From an uncultured Clostridia bacterium (GTDB lineage: Bacteria > Bacillota > Clostridia > Christensenellales > Aristaeellaceae), in contig CAKTUU010000001.1 of the NCBI GenBank assembly GCA_934621505.1, positions 207,775 to 271,774 on the forward strand: a stretch of 64,000 nt of DNA. The letters run 5' to 3'. The translations under genes were made by a program, and so were the position numbers. The notes under the pieces are model-generated. The model was not told where the DNA came from, did not search any database, and saw nothing but the letters and a program-made list of their open reading frames with translations. This document shows positions 33,856 through 42,063 of the stretch, one piece after another. The number at the start of each line of letters is the position of its first letter. Positions within the stretch are counted from its first letter, which is position 1.

Positions 33856-34802
33856 TATTGAAGGCGCAGGGGCACGGGCACGTTTTCTACCACGGCGATC
33901 AGCACCCGCTCGGCGGAGATGCCCTTCATTTTAGCGTCGGGGCTCAGGCTGACGCGGTGCGCCAGCACGGGCAGCACCATGCGCTGCACATCCTCAGGCA
34001 GGATGTAGTCCCGGTCGTTCAGCAGGGCGCAGGCCTGCGCGCCGCGGGTCAGGGCGATGGCGCCGCGGGTGGACACGCCCAGCTGCAGGCTGGGATGGGT
34101 ACGGGTCATGGCGGCGATGCTGGCGATATAGTGCCGCACCTCCTTGGAGCAGTACACCGTGCCCACCATATCCTGCAAGGCGATAATATCCTTGGCGGAG
34201 CATACGGGGGTCAGGCTGGCCTGGGGCTTGACCGTGCCAGAAAAGCGCTCCAGCACCGCCATTTCTTCCTCCAGGGTGGGATAACCCATGGAAATGCGCA
34301 GGAAGAAACGGTCCATCTGGGCCTCGGGCAGGGGATAGGTGCCCACAAACTCCGACGGGTTCTGGGTGGCCAGAACCATAAAGGGCTTGGGCAGGGGATG
34401 GGTCACGCCGTCCACCGTCACCTGGTATTCCTCCATGACCTCCAGCAGAGCGCTTTGGGTTTTGGGGGAGGTACGGTTGATTTCGTCCGCCAGGGCGATC
34501 TGGCACATGATCGCGCCCGGGTGAAACTCCATCTCGCCGGTTTTGAAATTGACCATGGTAAAGCCGGTTACATCGCTGGGCACCACGTCCGGGGTAAACT
34601 GGATGCGGTTAAAGCTGCAATCCAGCGATTTGGCCAGAGCGCTGGCCAGGGTGGTTTTGCCGGTTCCGGGCACGTCCTCAATCAGCACATGGCCCTTGCA
34701 CATCAGCGCAATCAACAGCAGCTCAATCACTTCGTCCTTACCGACGATGACCTTGCCGATATTTTGCTTCAGGGAGGTGATAACCTGACGGGGGTTGAGC
34801 AT
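33855..34802 (-). CDS. MoxR-family AAA+ ATPase
   Basis: A 315-residue ATPase with Walker A EDVPGTGKTTLA, Walker B IALADEINRTSPKTQ, sensor LVLATQNPSEFVGT and lid block STRGAIALTRGAQACALL. MoxR proteins act as chaperone-like ATPases with DUF58/vWA partners on membrane or secreted clients. In this window it is followed, after a 702-bp non-coding gap, by DUF58 and TgpA-like genes in the same direction. A consensus promoter lies 50 bp upstream. Confidence 0.95.
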   Translation of the reverse strand: MLNPRQVITSLKQNIGKVIVGKDEVIELLLIALMCKGHVLIEDVPGTGKTTLASALAKSLDCSFNRIQFTPDVVPSDVTGFTMVNFKTGEMEFHPGAIMCQIALADEINRTSPKTQSALLEVMEEYQVTVDGVTHPLPKPFMVLATQNPSEFVGTYPLPEAQMDRFFLRISMGYPTLEEEMAVLERFSGTVKPQASLTPVCSAKDIIALQDMVGTVYCSKEVRHYIASIAAMTRTHPSLQLGVSTRGAIALTRGAQACALLNDRDYILPEDVQRMVLPVLAHRVSLSPDAKMKGISAERVLIAVVENVPVPLRLQ

Positions 34803-34851
34803 TTAAACGCCTCTTCTCTGCAAATCGCTTGGGAAAACCTCATACCAAATT

Positions 34852-34880
34852 ATTATAACGGATGGGTTTCACCTTTACAA
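34852..34880 (-). promoter_or_regulatory. Promoter of moxR
   Basis: Reading leftward, TTGTAA, a 17-bp spacer and TATAAT. Confidence 0.85.
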
Positions 34881-34901
34881 GTATGTGACAAATGTTTTAC
34901 G

Positions 34902-35771
34902 TTACGGGTCGTCTTTGGTCAGCTGATATACATACCAGTCGTCCCCGTCGGTTTCCATCACCACATCCCCTTCGCCGGACAAAAAGTAAGGCACGCCGCG
35001 GTTTTCGGCCTGAACGATGGAGGCGTGGGCCTTGGAGCGGATGTTGGTCAGCAGGACTGCCTCCGGGGAAACGGCCTTCCAGAATTCGGTGGTCATGGCG
35101 GTAATGCCGTGGTGAGGGGCCTTGACAATATCCGCGTCCAGCACGCCTTCCGGCAGGCTGCGGGCCATCCAGGTCTGGGTTTTGCCGATAATATCCGCCG
35201 TCAGCAGCAGCACCGCGTCCCCAAACTGCACCCGGGCCACCATGGATTTGGCGTTGGTGGTTTCCCCATCCTCCTGCCGGTACAGGGTTATAACCGCCTC
35301 GCCCAGCAGCAGTTCGTCCCCGCTGAACACCTGCTGCACGGGAATGTTCATGCGCCGGGCCTGGGCCACGGTGTTGGCGTGCCGGATATAAATTTTTTCC
35401 GCGTATTCGGTATAGGGGGTCAGATAGGCGCCGGCGGTAAAGCCGTAGCGCATCAGCCAGTACAGGCCGGAAATATGGTCCTCGTGGTAATGGGTATTCA
35501 GCAGGTATTTAAAATGGGTAATGCCCCGGGCACGCACGCTGTCCCGCAGATAGGCGCGATAGGGCTCCGAGCCGCCGTCCACCATCATGCTTTCGCCGCC
35601 GCATTCCAGCAGCAGGCAGTCGCTTTGGGCGGTGTTAAAGGCGGTCAGGCGCAGCAGCGGGCACTGGTTCCAGTTTTCCCGCGGCTTTTCAAAATACACC
35701 TGCGCCTGAGCGCTGAAAACGCACAGCGCCAGCAAAAACGCCAGCGCCGCGCAAGCCATTCGTTTTTTCAT
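34902..35771 (-). CDS. Secreted metallo-beta-lactamase fold protein (ComEC C-terminal-like)
   Basis: A 289-residue exported hydrolase. The signal peptide (MKKRMACAALAFLLALCVFSAQA) is followed by an MBL domain with the zinc motif THYHEDH (H94, H96, D98, H99), MVDGGSEP and KAPHHGITAMT. It resembles the hydrolase domain of ComEC/Rec2 without its channel helices. Such stand-alone proteins may be nucleases or phosphodiesterases, unproven here. Its start shares one base with the rapZ stop (TAATG), so it is translationally coupled to rapZ in the place where yvcK usually follows. Confidence 0.85.
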   Translation of the reverse strand: MKKRMACAALAFLLALCVFSAQAQVYFEKPRENWNQCPLLRLTAFNTAQSDCLLLECGGESMMVDGGSEPYRAYLRDSVRARGITHFKYLLNTHYHEDHISGLYWLMRYGFTAGAYLTPYTEYAEKIYIRHANTVAQARRMNIPVQQVFSGDELLLGEAVITLYRQEDGETTNAKSMVARVQFGDAVLLLTADIIGKTQTWMARSLPEGVLDADIVKAPHHGITAMTTEFWKAVSPEAVLLTNIRSKAHASIVQAENRGVPYFLSGEGDVVMETDGDDWYVYQLTKDDP

Positions 35772-36682
35772 TACGGTTCGCCCTTTTGGTACTCGCTGCG
35801 GGCCTCCCAGTGGGCCTGCTCCAAAGCGATGTCCCGGTGATTGACGGTGGTGCGGTAGCCCAGGGCGGCCAGATGATCGCTTATATACTGGGCAATGGCC
35901 ACGCTGCGGTGCGCGCCGCCGGTGCAGCCGATGGCGATAACCAGGCGGTGCTTGCCCTCGTTGATGTAATTGGGCAGAAGAAAGGCAAGCATGTCCATGC
36001 ACTTGGTCAAAAATTCCTGGGTGACCGGGTGGTTCAGCACAAAATCCCGCACATTCTGATCCAGCCCGGTGTGGTGGCCCAGCTCGGGAATGTAGAAGGG
36101 ATTGGGCAGAAAGCGCACGTCAAACACCAGATCCCCCTCCCGGGGGATGCCCCGCTTAAAGCCGAAGCTGAGAATTTCCACCCGCAGGGAGGGCTGGCTG
36201 CCCGCCCCCTGCACCAGGTCGCTGAGCAGCTTTTGCAGGGCGCGGGGCTTCAGGCCGGTGGTATCAATCAGGTGGTTGGCGGTTTCCCGAAGGGGCTGCA
36301 GGCGGCTGCGTTCCTCGCGTATAGCGTCCTGCAGGGTGTAGCCCTCGCTGCTGAGGGGATGGTCCCGCCGGGTTTCCTTGTAGCGGTTCACCAGCACATC
36401 GTCCGACGCTTCAATAAACAGCGTTTCAATCTGAAAGCCCACCAGCCTCGCCTCGTCGATAATGCGGGTAACGGCCTTGGCGTCAAAAAACTCGCCGCTG
36501 CGCACGTCCGCCGCGATGGCGATCAGCGGATTATGCAAATTGGCTCCCTGACAGGCCTCCATAAAAGGCACCAGCATCATGGGGGGCAGGTTGTCCACAC
36601 ACAGGGCCCCCAAATCCTCCAGATGGCGAATGGCAACGGTTTTGCCCGCGCCGCTCATGCCCGTTAAAATCAAAAACTGCAT
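35771..36682 (-). CDS. rapZ: RNase adapter / nucleotide-binding protein RapZ (YvcJ)
   Basis: A 303-residue P-loop protein with Walker A GMSGAGKT (residues 8-15), a VDNLPPMMLVPF block and the C-terminal signature GCTGGAHRSVAIAQYI. In E. coli RapZ directs RNase E to the GlmZ sRNA and so controls amino-sugar synthesis; in Firmicutes YvcJ is linked to competence and nucleotide signalling. Its position after murB is the common Firmicutes arrangement. The gap to murB is 24 bp. Confidence 0.95.
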   Translation of the reverse strand: MQFLILTGMSGAGKTVAIRHLEDLGALCVDNLPPMMLVPFMEACQGANLHNPLIAIAADVRSGEFFDAKAVTRIIDEARLVGFQIETLFIEASDDVLVNRYKETRRDHPLSSEGYTLQDAIREERSRLQPLRETANHLIDTTGLKPRALQKLLSDLVQGAGSQPSLRVEILSFGFKRGIPREGDLVFDVRFLPNPFYIPELGHHTGLDQNVRDFVLNHPVTQEFLTKCMDMLAFLLPNYINEGKHRLVIAIGCTGGAHRSVAIAQYISDHLAALGYRTTVNHRDIALEQAHWEARSEYQKGEP

Positions 36683-36706
36683 CAGGCTGTATCCTTCTTT
36701 CGTAAA

Positions 36707-37660
36707 TCAAATGATTTGAGACGGGTTCTCCTCTCCGATGATGCGCACCTCCGGCTCCAGCCGCACGCCGGTCTGGTCGAACACGGTTTTCTGCACATGG
36801 GCGATCAGCGCCAGATAATCCGCCGCGGTGCCCTGCCGGTCGTTTACCAGAAAGCCCGCGTGCAGGGTGGATACGCTGGCCCCGCCGACGCGCGCCCCCT
36901 TCAGGCCGCACTGCTCAATCAGCGTGCCCGCAAACTGCCCCTCCGGACGCTTGAAGGTGCTGCCGCAGCTGGGCAGCGTCAGGGGCTGCTTTTCCCGGCG
37001 GCGGGCGTTTAGTTCCCGCATGGCGGCGCGGATGGTGTCCCGGTCCCCGGGCTGCAGGGTTACGGTAACGGAGGCGGCCACGCAGGGCTGGGGCAGCTGG
37101 CTCAGCCTGCTGTGACGGTAGCTCAAATCCAGCTCCTGAGCGGAAAAGGAAACGGTTTCTCCCGTGTGGGTCACAGCGGTAATGCCGGATACCACATCCT
37201 TCATTTCGCCGCCGTAGGCCCCGGCGTTCATATACACAGCGCCGCCCACCGTGCCGGGAATGCCGCCCGCAAATTCCAGACCGGTCAGGGCGGCGTCCGC
37301 CGCTCGGTTGGCCAGCTTTTGCAGCGGGGCCCCGGTCTGGGCGGTCAGGGCGAAGCGGCCGTCCGGCAGGGGGGCGGGCTCGCTGATTTCGGCAAACAAA
37401 TCGCCCAGATGAATCACCAGTCCCCGAATGCCGCCGTCCCGGACCAGCAGGTTGCTGCCGTTGCCCAAAACCATCACAGGCACATCCAGCTCTCTGGCAA
37501 TGGTAATGGCGGCGGACAGCTGCCGTCCATCGGCCACCTCCACCAGCACGTCCGCGGGGCCGCCCAGCCGCAGGGTGGTATAGCGGCTCATGGGCGCGTT
37601 TTGCAAAATCTGCTTTTGAGGAAAAGCCTGGGACAGGGCGTTCAGCAGATGCTCCGTCAT
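36707..37660 (-). CDS. murB: UDP-N-acetylenolpyruvoylglucosamine reductase
   Basis: A 317-residue FAD enzyme that reduces UDP-GlcNAc-enolpyruvate to UDP-MurNAc with NADPH. It has the FAD-binding block VMVLGNGSNLLV, GGIPGTVGGAVYMNAGAYGG, the catalytic-site segment PSCGSTFKRP and a C-terminal EVRIIGEEN. I chose ATG 37660, with AGAGGGG 6 nt upstream, over ATG 37687, which has no ribosome site. It heads the murB-rapZ-MBL operon. murA, the preceding step of the pathway, is separate at the far right. Confidence 0.95.
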   Translation of the reverse strand: MTEHLLNALSQAFPQKQILQNAPMSRYTTLRLGGPADVLVEVADGRQLSAAITIARELDVPVMVLGNGSNLLVRDGGIRGLVIHLGDLFAEISEPAPLPDGRFALTAQTGAPLQKLANRAADAALTGLEFAGGIPGTVGGAVYMNAGAYGGEMKDVVSGITAVTHTGETVSFSAQELDLSYRHSRLSQLPQPCVAASVTVTLQPGDRDTIRAAMRELNARRREKQPLTLPSCGSTFKRPEGQFAGTLIEQCGLKGARVGGASVSTLHAGFLVNDRQGTAADYLALIAHVQKTVFDQTGVRLEPEVRIIGEENPSQII

Positions 37661-37695
37661 AGCCGTCCCCTCTCTTTCTACAACCATTCTGAAAA

Positions 37696-37724
37696 ATTGT
37701 ATCGCACTTCCTTCATGATGTCAA
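37696..37724 (-). promoter_or_regulatory. Promoter of murB-rapZ
   Basis: Reading leftward, TTGACA, a 17-bp spacer and TACAAT. Confidence 0.88.
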
Positions 37725-37756
37725 AGAAAAGCGCGGGTTATGATATGCAAATTTTA

Positions 37757-37793
37757 CAAAAAGAAATGCGCGGGGAAAAGGCTTTCCGCGCGC
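37757..37793 (-). terminator. Terminator downstream of the peptidase remnant
   Basis: A stem (GCGCGCGGAAAGC with CTTTTCCCCGCGC) is followed on the - strand by ATTTCTTTTT. It stops leftward transcription before the murB promoter. Confidence 0.75.
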
Positions 37794-37805
37794 AATAACA
37801 GTAAA

Positions 37806-38096
37806 TCAGTCGCCGTAGAAGGGGCTTTCCGCAAGCCCCTCAACGGCAATGATCAGGGTTTCCAGAGCCTGATAGGTCAGGTCGTAATCAAAATCACCGA
37901 TCACATCGTCATGGTGCATTTCCTTCGGCCAATGGCCGCCGGTCTGGTCCGTGCCGCGAAAGCACACGTTGACCGAATCGATACCCGCCGTGTGAAAAGA
38001 GTCGTGGTCGCTGTCTCCATGGTGGCGCACGCCGCAGTAGGTTATATCCAGATCCTCCGGCGAATAGCCGCCATGATCCTGGCGGGCCTGAAGCAT
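37806..38096 (-). pseudogene. C-terminal remnant of an M28-type metallopeptidase
   Basis: About 96 residues (longest ATG frame) resemble the last quarter of M28 aminopeptidases: GDSDHDSFHTAGIDSVNV matches the SDHxxFxxAGIP block and HHDDVIGDF the final zinc-His region. The first zinc ligands, catalytic Glu and all N-terminal domains are absent. The frame stays open a few codons upstream (FACGGQAA) and then meets the manganese-riboswitch promoter region. No ribosome site precedes the ATG. The retained terminator supports an origin as the tail of a once complete gene. Confidence 0.65.
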
Positions 38097-38125
38097 GGCC
38101 GCCTGTCCGCCGCAAGCAAAAATCC

Positions 38126-38154
38126 TTGACAGGGCGGCGGGATTGTGTTATTGT
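38126..38154 (+). promoter_or_regulatory. Promoter of the riboswitch-CaCA transcript
   Basis: TTGACA, a 17-bp spacer and TATTGT, about 10 bp before the start of the riboswitch. Confidence 0.85.
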
Positions 38155-38160
38155 CTTTTC

Positions 38161-38254
38161 CTGTTAAAGGGGAGTAGTTGTGAAGTCATGGTCAACAGCT
38201 CCCGGCCCGCGGGCCGGTGGCCATGCGCCTAGCCGATAGGTAATGAGACTTTTA
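38161..38254 (+). ncRNA. yybP-ykoY-type manganese riboswitch
   Basis: The leader begins TTAAAGGGGAGTAG and ends TGAGACTTTTAGC, the conserved 5' and 3' portions of the yybP-ykoY aptamer. Between them GGTCAACAGCTCCCGGCC, a GGCCCGCGGGCC stem and GCGCCTAGCCGATAGG fit a multi-helix junction. The class senses Mn2+ and usually turns expression on. Here the 3' P1 strand (GAGACTTTT) is also the 5' arm of the following terminator, so aptamer folding and termination exclude each other. That predicts induction by metal. The assignment is by eye, without a covariance model. Confidence 0.8.
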
Positions 38255-38296
38255 GCACATCACGGGAAGTGGACGTGCGAAAAGGTCTCTTTTTTT
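38245..38296 (+). terminator. Riboswitch-controlled terminator
   Basis: GAGACTTTTAGCAC pairs with GTGCGAAAAGGTCTC and is followed by seven T. The left arm overlaps the aptamer's closing helix. Confidence 0.88.
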
Positions 38297-38329
38297 GTAC
38301 CGTCCCTTCCCAAAGCAGGAGGAAGGATC

Positions 38330-39319
38330 ATGAACCTGGACTTTACCGGAAGCAATCTGTTTTGGATCCTGGTGCTGTTTGCTGCGGGGCTGGCCTGCAT
38401 TGTCAAGGGCGGAGATCTGTTTGTGGACGCGGCTACCTGGATTGCCGAAGCGTCGGGCATTCCCAAATTCATCATTGGCGCAACGGTGGTCAGCTTTGCC
38501 ACCACCATGCCGGAAATGCTGGTATCCGTCTTTGCGGCGCTGGAGGGCAACGCCGATATTGCCGTAGGCAACGCTGTAGGGTCGGTGACGGCCAACACGG
38601 GCCTGATTATGTGCCTGTCGCTTACGTTTATGGCCTGCGGCATGCAGCGCAGACAGTTTGGGGTAAAAGCCGTGCTGCTGCTGGCGGCGGTGGGGCTGCT
38701 GTTTGCCTTTACCCGGGACGGGCAGCTGTCCGTGGTGGAAAGCCTGCTGATTTTGCTGGTGTTCGCCGCCTTTTTGGCGGAAAGCCTGATGGCCGCCCGG
38801 AGGGAGCAGGGGACGGAGCTTGCCGGGGCGGAGGAAAAGCCGCAGGTAAACCGCAAAACCGTGCTGGCAAACGCGGGAAAATTTGTGCTGGGCGCGGCCG
38901 CCATTGTGCTGGGCGCGCAGCTGCTGATTGACAACGGGTCCGCCCTGGCGCAGAGGCTGGGCGTGCCGGATGCGGTCGTCGCCGCCACTATGATTGCCAT
39001 TGGCACGTCCCTGCCGGAGTTGGTAACCACCATTACGGCCATTCGCAAAAAGCAGTCCGCGCTGTCTGTGGGGAACATTATCGGCGCGAACATCATGGAC
39101 CTGACGCTGATTATGCCCCTGTGCGCGCTGATTCTGGGCAAGCCTCTGACGGTGGAACGCCAGGGCATGCTGCTGGATATTCCCGCCTGTCTGGTCATCA
39201 GCGCGGCGGCGCTGCTGCCCGCGCTGTTCAGCGGCAAGTTCAAGCGCTGGACCGGTTACCTGATCGGCGGGCTGTATGTGGTCTATCTGGTGATTATGTT
39301 TACCTGCTTTGGGGCGTAA
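38330..39319 (+). CDS. CaCA-family cation antiporter (Na+/Ca2+ exchanger-like; probable Mn2+ exporter)
   Basis: A 329-residue protein with 10 hydrophobic segments and two inverted alpha repeats: GATVVSFATTMPEMLVS (about residues 48-64) and ATMIAIGTSLPELVTT (about 220-235). The E in PEM/PEL is the ion-binding acid. YrbG/CaCA proteins exchange Ca2+ or other divalent cations for Na+ or H+. Placement behind a manganese-type riboswitch suggests it exports Mn2+ (inference). AGGAGG lies 6 nt before the ATG at 38330. The gene is monocistronic with its own terminator. Confidence 0.9.
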   Translation: MNLDFTGSNLFWILVLFAAGLACIVKGGDLFVDAATWIAEASGIPKFIIGATVVSFATTMPEMLVSVFAALEGNADIAVGNAVGSVTANTGLIMCLSLTFMACGMQRRQFGVKAVLLLAAVGLLFAFTRDGQLSVVESLLILLVFAAFLAESLMAARREQGTELAGAEEKPQVNRKTVLANAGKFVLGAAAIVLGAQLLIDNGSALAQRLGVPDAVVAATMIAIGTSLPELVTTITAIRKKQSALSVGNIIGANIMDLTLIMPLCALILGKPLTVERQGMLLDIPACLVISAAALLPALFSGKFKRWTGYLIGGLYVVYLVIMFTCFGA

Positions 39320-39324
39320 AACGC

Positions 39325-39363
39325 GGCCTCCCAAGTCGTTCGCGGCTTGGGAGGCCATTTTTT
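39325..39363 (+). terminator. Terminator of the CaCA gene
   Basis: A perfect 11-bp stem (GGCCTCCCAAG with CTTGGGAGGCC), a 10-nt loop, then A and six T. Confidence 0.93.
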
Positions 39364-39402
39364 GAAACGGCTTTGGACGATGCTGTTTTCGGTTGCGGTC
39401 AG

Positions 39403-39431
39403 TTGAATTTTCAGCCCAAAAAGAGTATAGT
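39403..39431 (+). promoter_or_regulatory. Promoter of the orphan histidine kinase
   Basis: TTGAAT, a 17-bp spacer and TATAGT, about 35 bp upstream of the ATG. Confidence 0.7.
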
Positions 39432-39465
39432 GGAAAATGGAAATGTACCGACGTGGGAGGAAAGC

Positions 39466-40326
39466 ATGAAGGCAAAGCCGCGGCGCATCCCGGATGTCAA
39501 TAAGGCCACCCTGTCCGCTATTGTGGTAAACGCCATACAGATCGCGGCACTGGCCGCTTTTGTTTTGTATGTGCTGCTTTGGCGGGAGCAAAGCCGCCTG
39601 TCCCTGACGGTGATTGTGGTCATTGCCGCGCTGATGGCGGCATGGGGCGCGTCCATTGATATTCAGGAGGCGGTGCGCACCCGGCGCAGGGAGCGAACCA
39701 TCAGCGAATTGCAGCTGTCCAACGGGCAGATGGACGCGCTGAATTTAAAGCTGCGCGCTCAGCGGCATGATTTCCTGAACCATTTGCAGGTGGTGTACAG
39801 CCTGCTGGAAATGGGCGAATCCAACGAGGCGGCGGACTATCTGGAAACGATCTATAACCAGCTGAAGTCCGTGTCCAAGGTGCTGCGCACCAGGGTAACC
39901 GCCTTTAACGCCCTGCTGCAGGTAAAAAACGCCGCCTGCGAGGAAAAGGGTATCGCGCTGGAGATGGATATTCGCAGCACCCTGGACGGGCTTACCGTGC
40001 CCGCCTGGGGATTGTGCTGCATTATCGGCAATTTGATGGATAACGCCATGGACGCGGTGGGCGGCATGCGGGATGGGCGCATCTGGCTGAATGTGCGGGA
40101 GGACTTGCACAACTTTTATTTTACCGTGCGCAACAATGGCGCGCCGGTGCCGGAGGAGCTTCGCCAAAGCATTTTTGAGCCGGGGGTGTCCACCAAGGGC
40201 GAGGGCCGGGGCATGGGCCTTAGCATTGTGCGGCAAACCTTGGCGGAGTTTGGCGGAACCATTGCCCTGGAAGATGGCGGCGAGACGGCCTTTACCGTGA
40301 CCGTGCCCAAGGGAAACCGCCTGTAG
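39466..40326 (+). CDS. Sensor histidine kinase with Spo0B/DcuS-type phosphoacceptor domain
   Basis: A 286-residue kinase with two membrane helices (about residues 16-38 and 47-62) and almost no extracellular loop. A Spo0B-type H-box RHDFLNHLQVV (H101) is followed by a GHKL ATPase domain with N-box NLMDNAMDAV and G-boxes VSTKGEGRGMGLSIV. With no sensor domain outside, it may sense through the membrane or a partner, like the NatK/AgrC group. No response regulator is adjacent. GGAGG lies 5 nt before the ATG. Confidence 0.9.
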   Translation: MKAKPRRIPDVNKATLSAIVVNAIQIAALAAFVLYVLLWREQSRLSLTVIVVIAALMAAWGASIDIQEAVRTRRRERTISELQLSNGQMDALNLKLRAQRHDFLNHLQVVYSLLEMGESNEAADYLETIYNQLKSVSKVLRTRVTAFNALLQVKNAACEEKGIALEMDIRSTLDGLTVPAWGLCCIIGNLMDNAMDAVGGMRDGRIWLNVREDLHNFYFTVRNNGAPVPEELRQSIFEPGVSTKGEGRGMGLSIVRQTLAEFGGTIALEDGGETAFTVTVPKGNRL

Positions 40327-40416
40327 GCGGCACAGGCCGGCAAACCGGGCGCCGCGCACGGCAAATAACATTTGCCGACAGTGGGTCAAGGGCCTGCGGC
40401 CCTTCTGACACTTCCC

Positions 40417-40524
40417 GAAAAAGTGGAGGTGCAGGAGGCAGTACCTCCTGCCGGGTTTTTAGGGGCGGAGCCCCTAAGCTTTGCAGCATAACGCATTTCC
40501 CGCGAACCAGCGCAGCCATGTTCG
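40417..40524 (+). repeat. Dispersed repeat (GGAGGTGCAGGAGG family), copy 2
   Basis: Matches 29282-29390 in the same orientation: AAAGTGGAGGTGCAGGAGG, TACCTCCTGCCGGG, the hairpin GGGGCGGAGCCCC, CCCCTAAG, TTTCCCGCGAACCAGCGCAG and CATGTTC. It lies in the 281-bp gap between the histidine kinase and the flippase. The flanks hold the hairpins GGGCCTGCGGCCC (about 40390) and CCGCCTGCAGGCGG (about 40565). Confidence 0.8.
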
Positions 40525-40607
40525 TGAGTGCGCACTCATATTAGGATTTTTCGACAGTCTGAGCCGCCTGCAGGCGGCGGTGAACCTTTTGTGAAGGGAA
40601 GGCAACG

Positions 40608-42062
40608 ATGGAACAGAGCAAACAAAAGTTTTTGAAAAATCTGGTGGGTTTTTCCATGGCTACATGGATTTCCTTCCTGCTGGGCTTTATTTCGTCCCCC
40701 ATTTCCACCCGGCTGTTTCAGCCGGAGGAGCTGGCCAAGGTAACCCTGTTCAGCAATTATGCCAATCTGTTCTGCTCCGTCAGCTATTTGGGGCTGGACC
40801 AGGCCTTTGTACGCTTTTACCGGGAAACCCCGGGCCGCATGACCAGGCGCAGTCTGTTCACCTTCTGCGCCGGTGTGGCGCTGTGCTTTTGCCTGCTGGC
40901 ATCGGCAGTAATGGCGTTTTTCTGGCGGGGGGTCAGCCGGGAAATTGTGGGCCAGCCGGACGGAACTGTGTTTGCGTGCCTGTGCCTGTTCACCCTGTTT
41001 TCCGTGGCCTACCGCTTTTTCTCCCTGAGCTACCGGATGGAGCAAAGCGCCCTGCGTTACACCGTGCAGGGGGTGGCCCATGTGCTGATTACCAAAATTG
41101 CCTATCTGGCGGCGGGCTTCCGTTCGCCCTGGGGCCGGTCGGCCATCCTGCTTATGACGGCGCTGATGGCGGCCTTTACCCTGATCAGTCTGGTCATTCA
41201 CCGCAAGCGGTTTGATCCCCGCTTTTGGCAAACCACGGACAAGCCCGCCCTGCAGGCTCTGGGCGCTTACGCGCTGCCCCTGGTGCCGCTGAATCTGTTT
41301 TCCTGGTTTGGGTCCACGGTCAATACGCTGGCGCTGAAGCACCTGCTGGGATACGCCTCGGCGGGTATTTACGCGTCCGCCATGGGGCTGGCCTCTACCA
41401 TTAATATTGTGCAGACCGGCTTTAACGCCTACTGGGCCCCCTATGTGCTGGAAAATTACCAGAGCGACGACAGCCGCCGCTTTTATACCGTTCACCGAAT
41501 GATGGCCTGCCTGCTTACGCTGTTTGGGCTGGGCATTACGCTGCTGCAGGCTCCGGTGTTTTTGCTGCTGGGCAAAAGCTACCGGGGGTCGATGGTGTTT
41601 TTTCCCTTTCTGTTTTTGTCGCCTATTTGCTATTGCCTGGGCGAAACCACGGGCATGGGCATTGACATTTCCAAAAAAACCTACTGGACTACCATCATTT
41701 ACCTGTTCTCCGCCGCCAGCAATGTCGCACTGTGCTATTTGCTGATTCCGGCGCTGGGTATGCCGGGCGCGGCCATGGCGTCGGCGGGGTCGGCCATTTT
41801 CACGCTGCTTTTGCGCACGCGAGTGGGCGAACGGTATTACCGGGTGCTGCAAAGCTACCGCTATCTGGCCTGTGTGATTGGGCTGATGCTGGCGGCCTCT
41901 GTGGCCAACCTGCTGCTGACGGGCGCGGTCAAATACCTGGCGCTGCTGGCGCTGCTGGCGCTGGCCTGCGTGCTGTACCGGGGCGAGGTGAAAACACTGC
42001 TGGATGTGACGCTGGGCCTGTGCCGGGCCGGGCGGGCCAAACTGCGTGGAAAGGATGACTGA
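40608..42062 (+). CDS. Oligosaccharide flippase family protein (MOP superfamily)
   Basis: A 484-residue protein with about 13-14 hydrophobic segments, starting FLKNLVGFSMATWISFLLGF and carrying STRLFQPEELAKV in the first loop, typical of Wzx/RfbX-like flippases. It is unrelated in sequence to the flippase at 12932-14497. It precedes a glycosyltransferase by 1 nt, so the pair probably handles one lipid-linked glycan. GAAGG lies 10 nt before the ATG. Confidence 0.87.
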   Translation: MEQSKQKFLKNLVGFSMATWISFLLGFISSPISTRLFQPEELAKVTLFSNYANLFCSVSYLGLDQAFVRFYRETPGRMTRRSLFTFCAGVALCFCLLASAVMAFFWRGVSREIVGQPDGTVFACLCLFTLFSVAYRFFSLSYRMEQSALRYTVQGVAHVLITKIAYLAAGFRSPWGRSAILLMTALMAAFTLISLVIHRKRFDPRFWQTTDKPALQALGAYALPLVPLNLFSWFGSTVNTLALKHLLGYASAGIYASAMGLASTINIVQTGFNAYWAPYVLENYQSDDSRRFYTVHRMMACLLTLFGLGITLLQAPVFLLLGKSYRGSMVFFPFLFLSPICYCLGETTGMGIDISKKTYWTTIIYLFSAASNVALCYLLIPALGMPGAAMASAGSAIFTLLLRTRVGERYYRVLQSYRYLACVIGLMLAASVANLLLTGAVKYLALLALLALACVLYRGEVKTLLDVTLGLCRAGRAKLRGKDD

Positions 42063-42063
42063 T

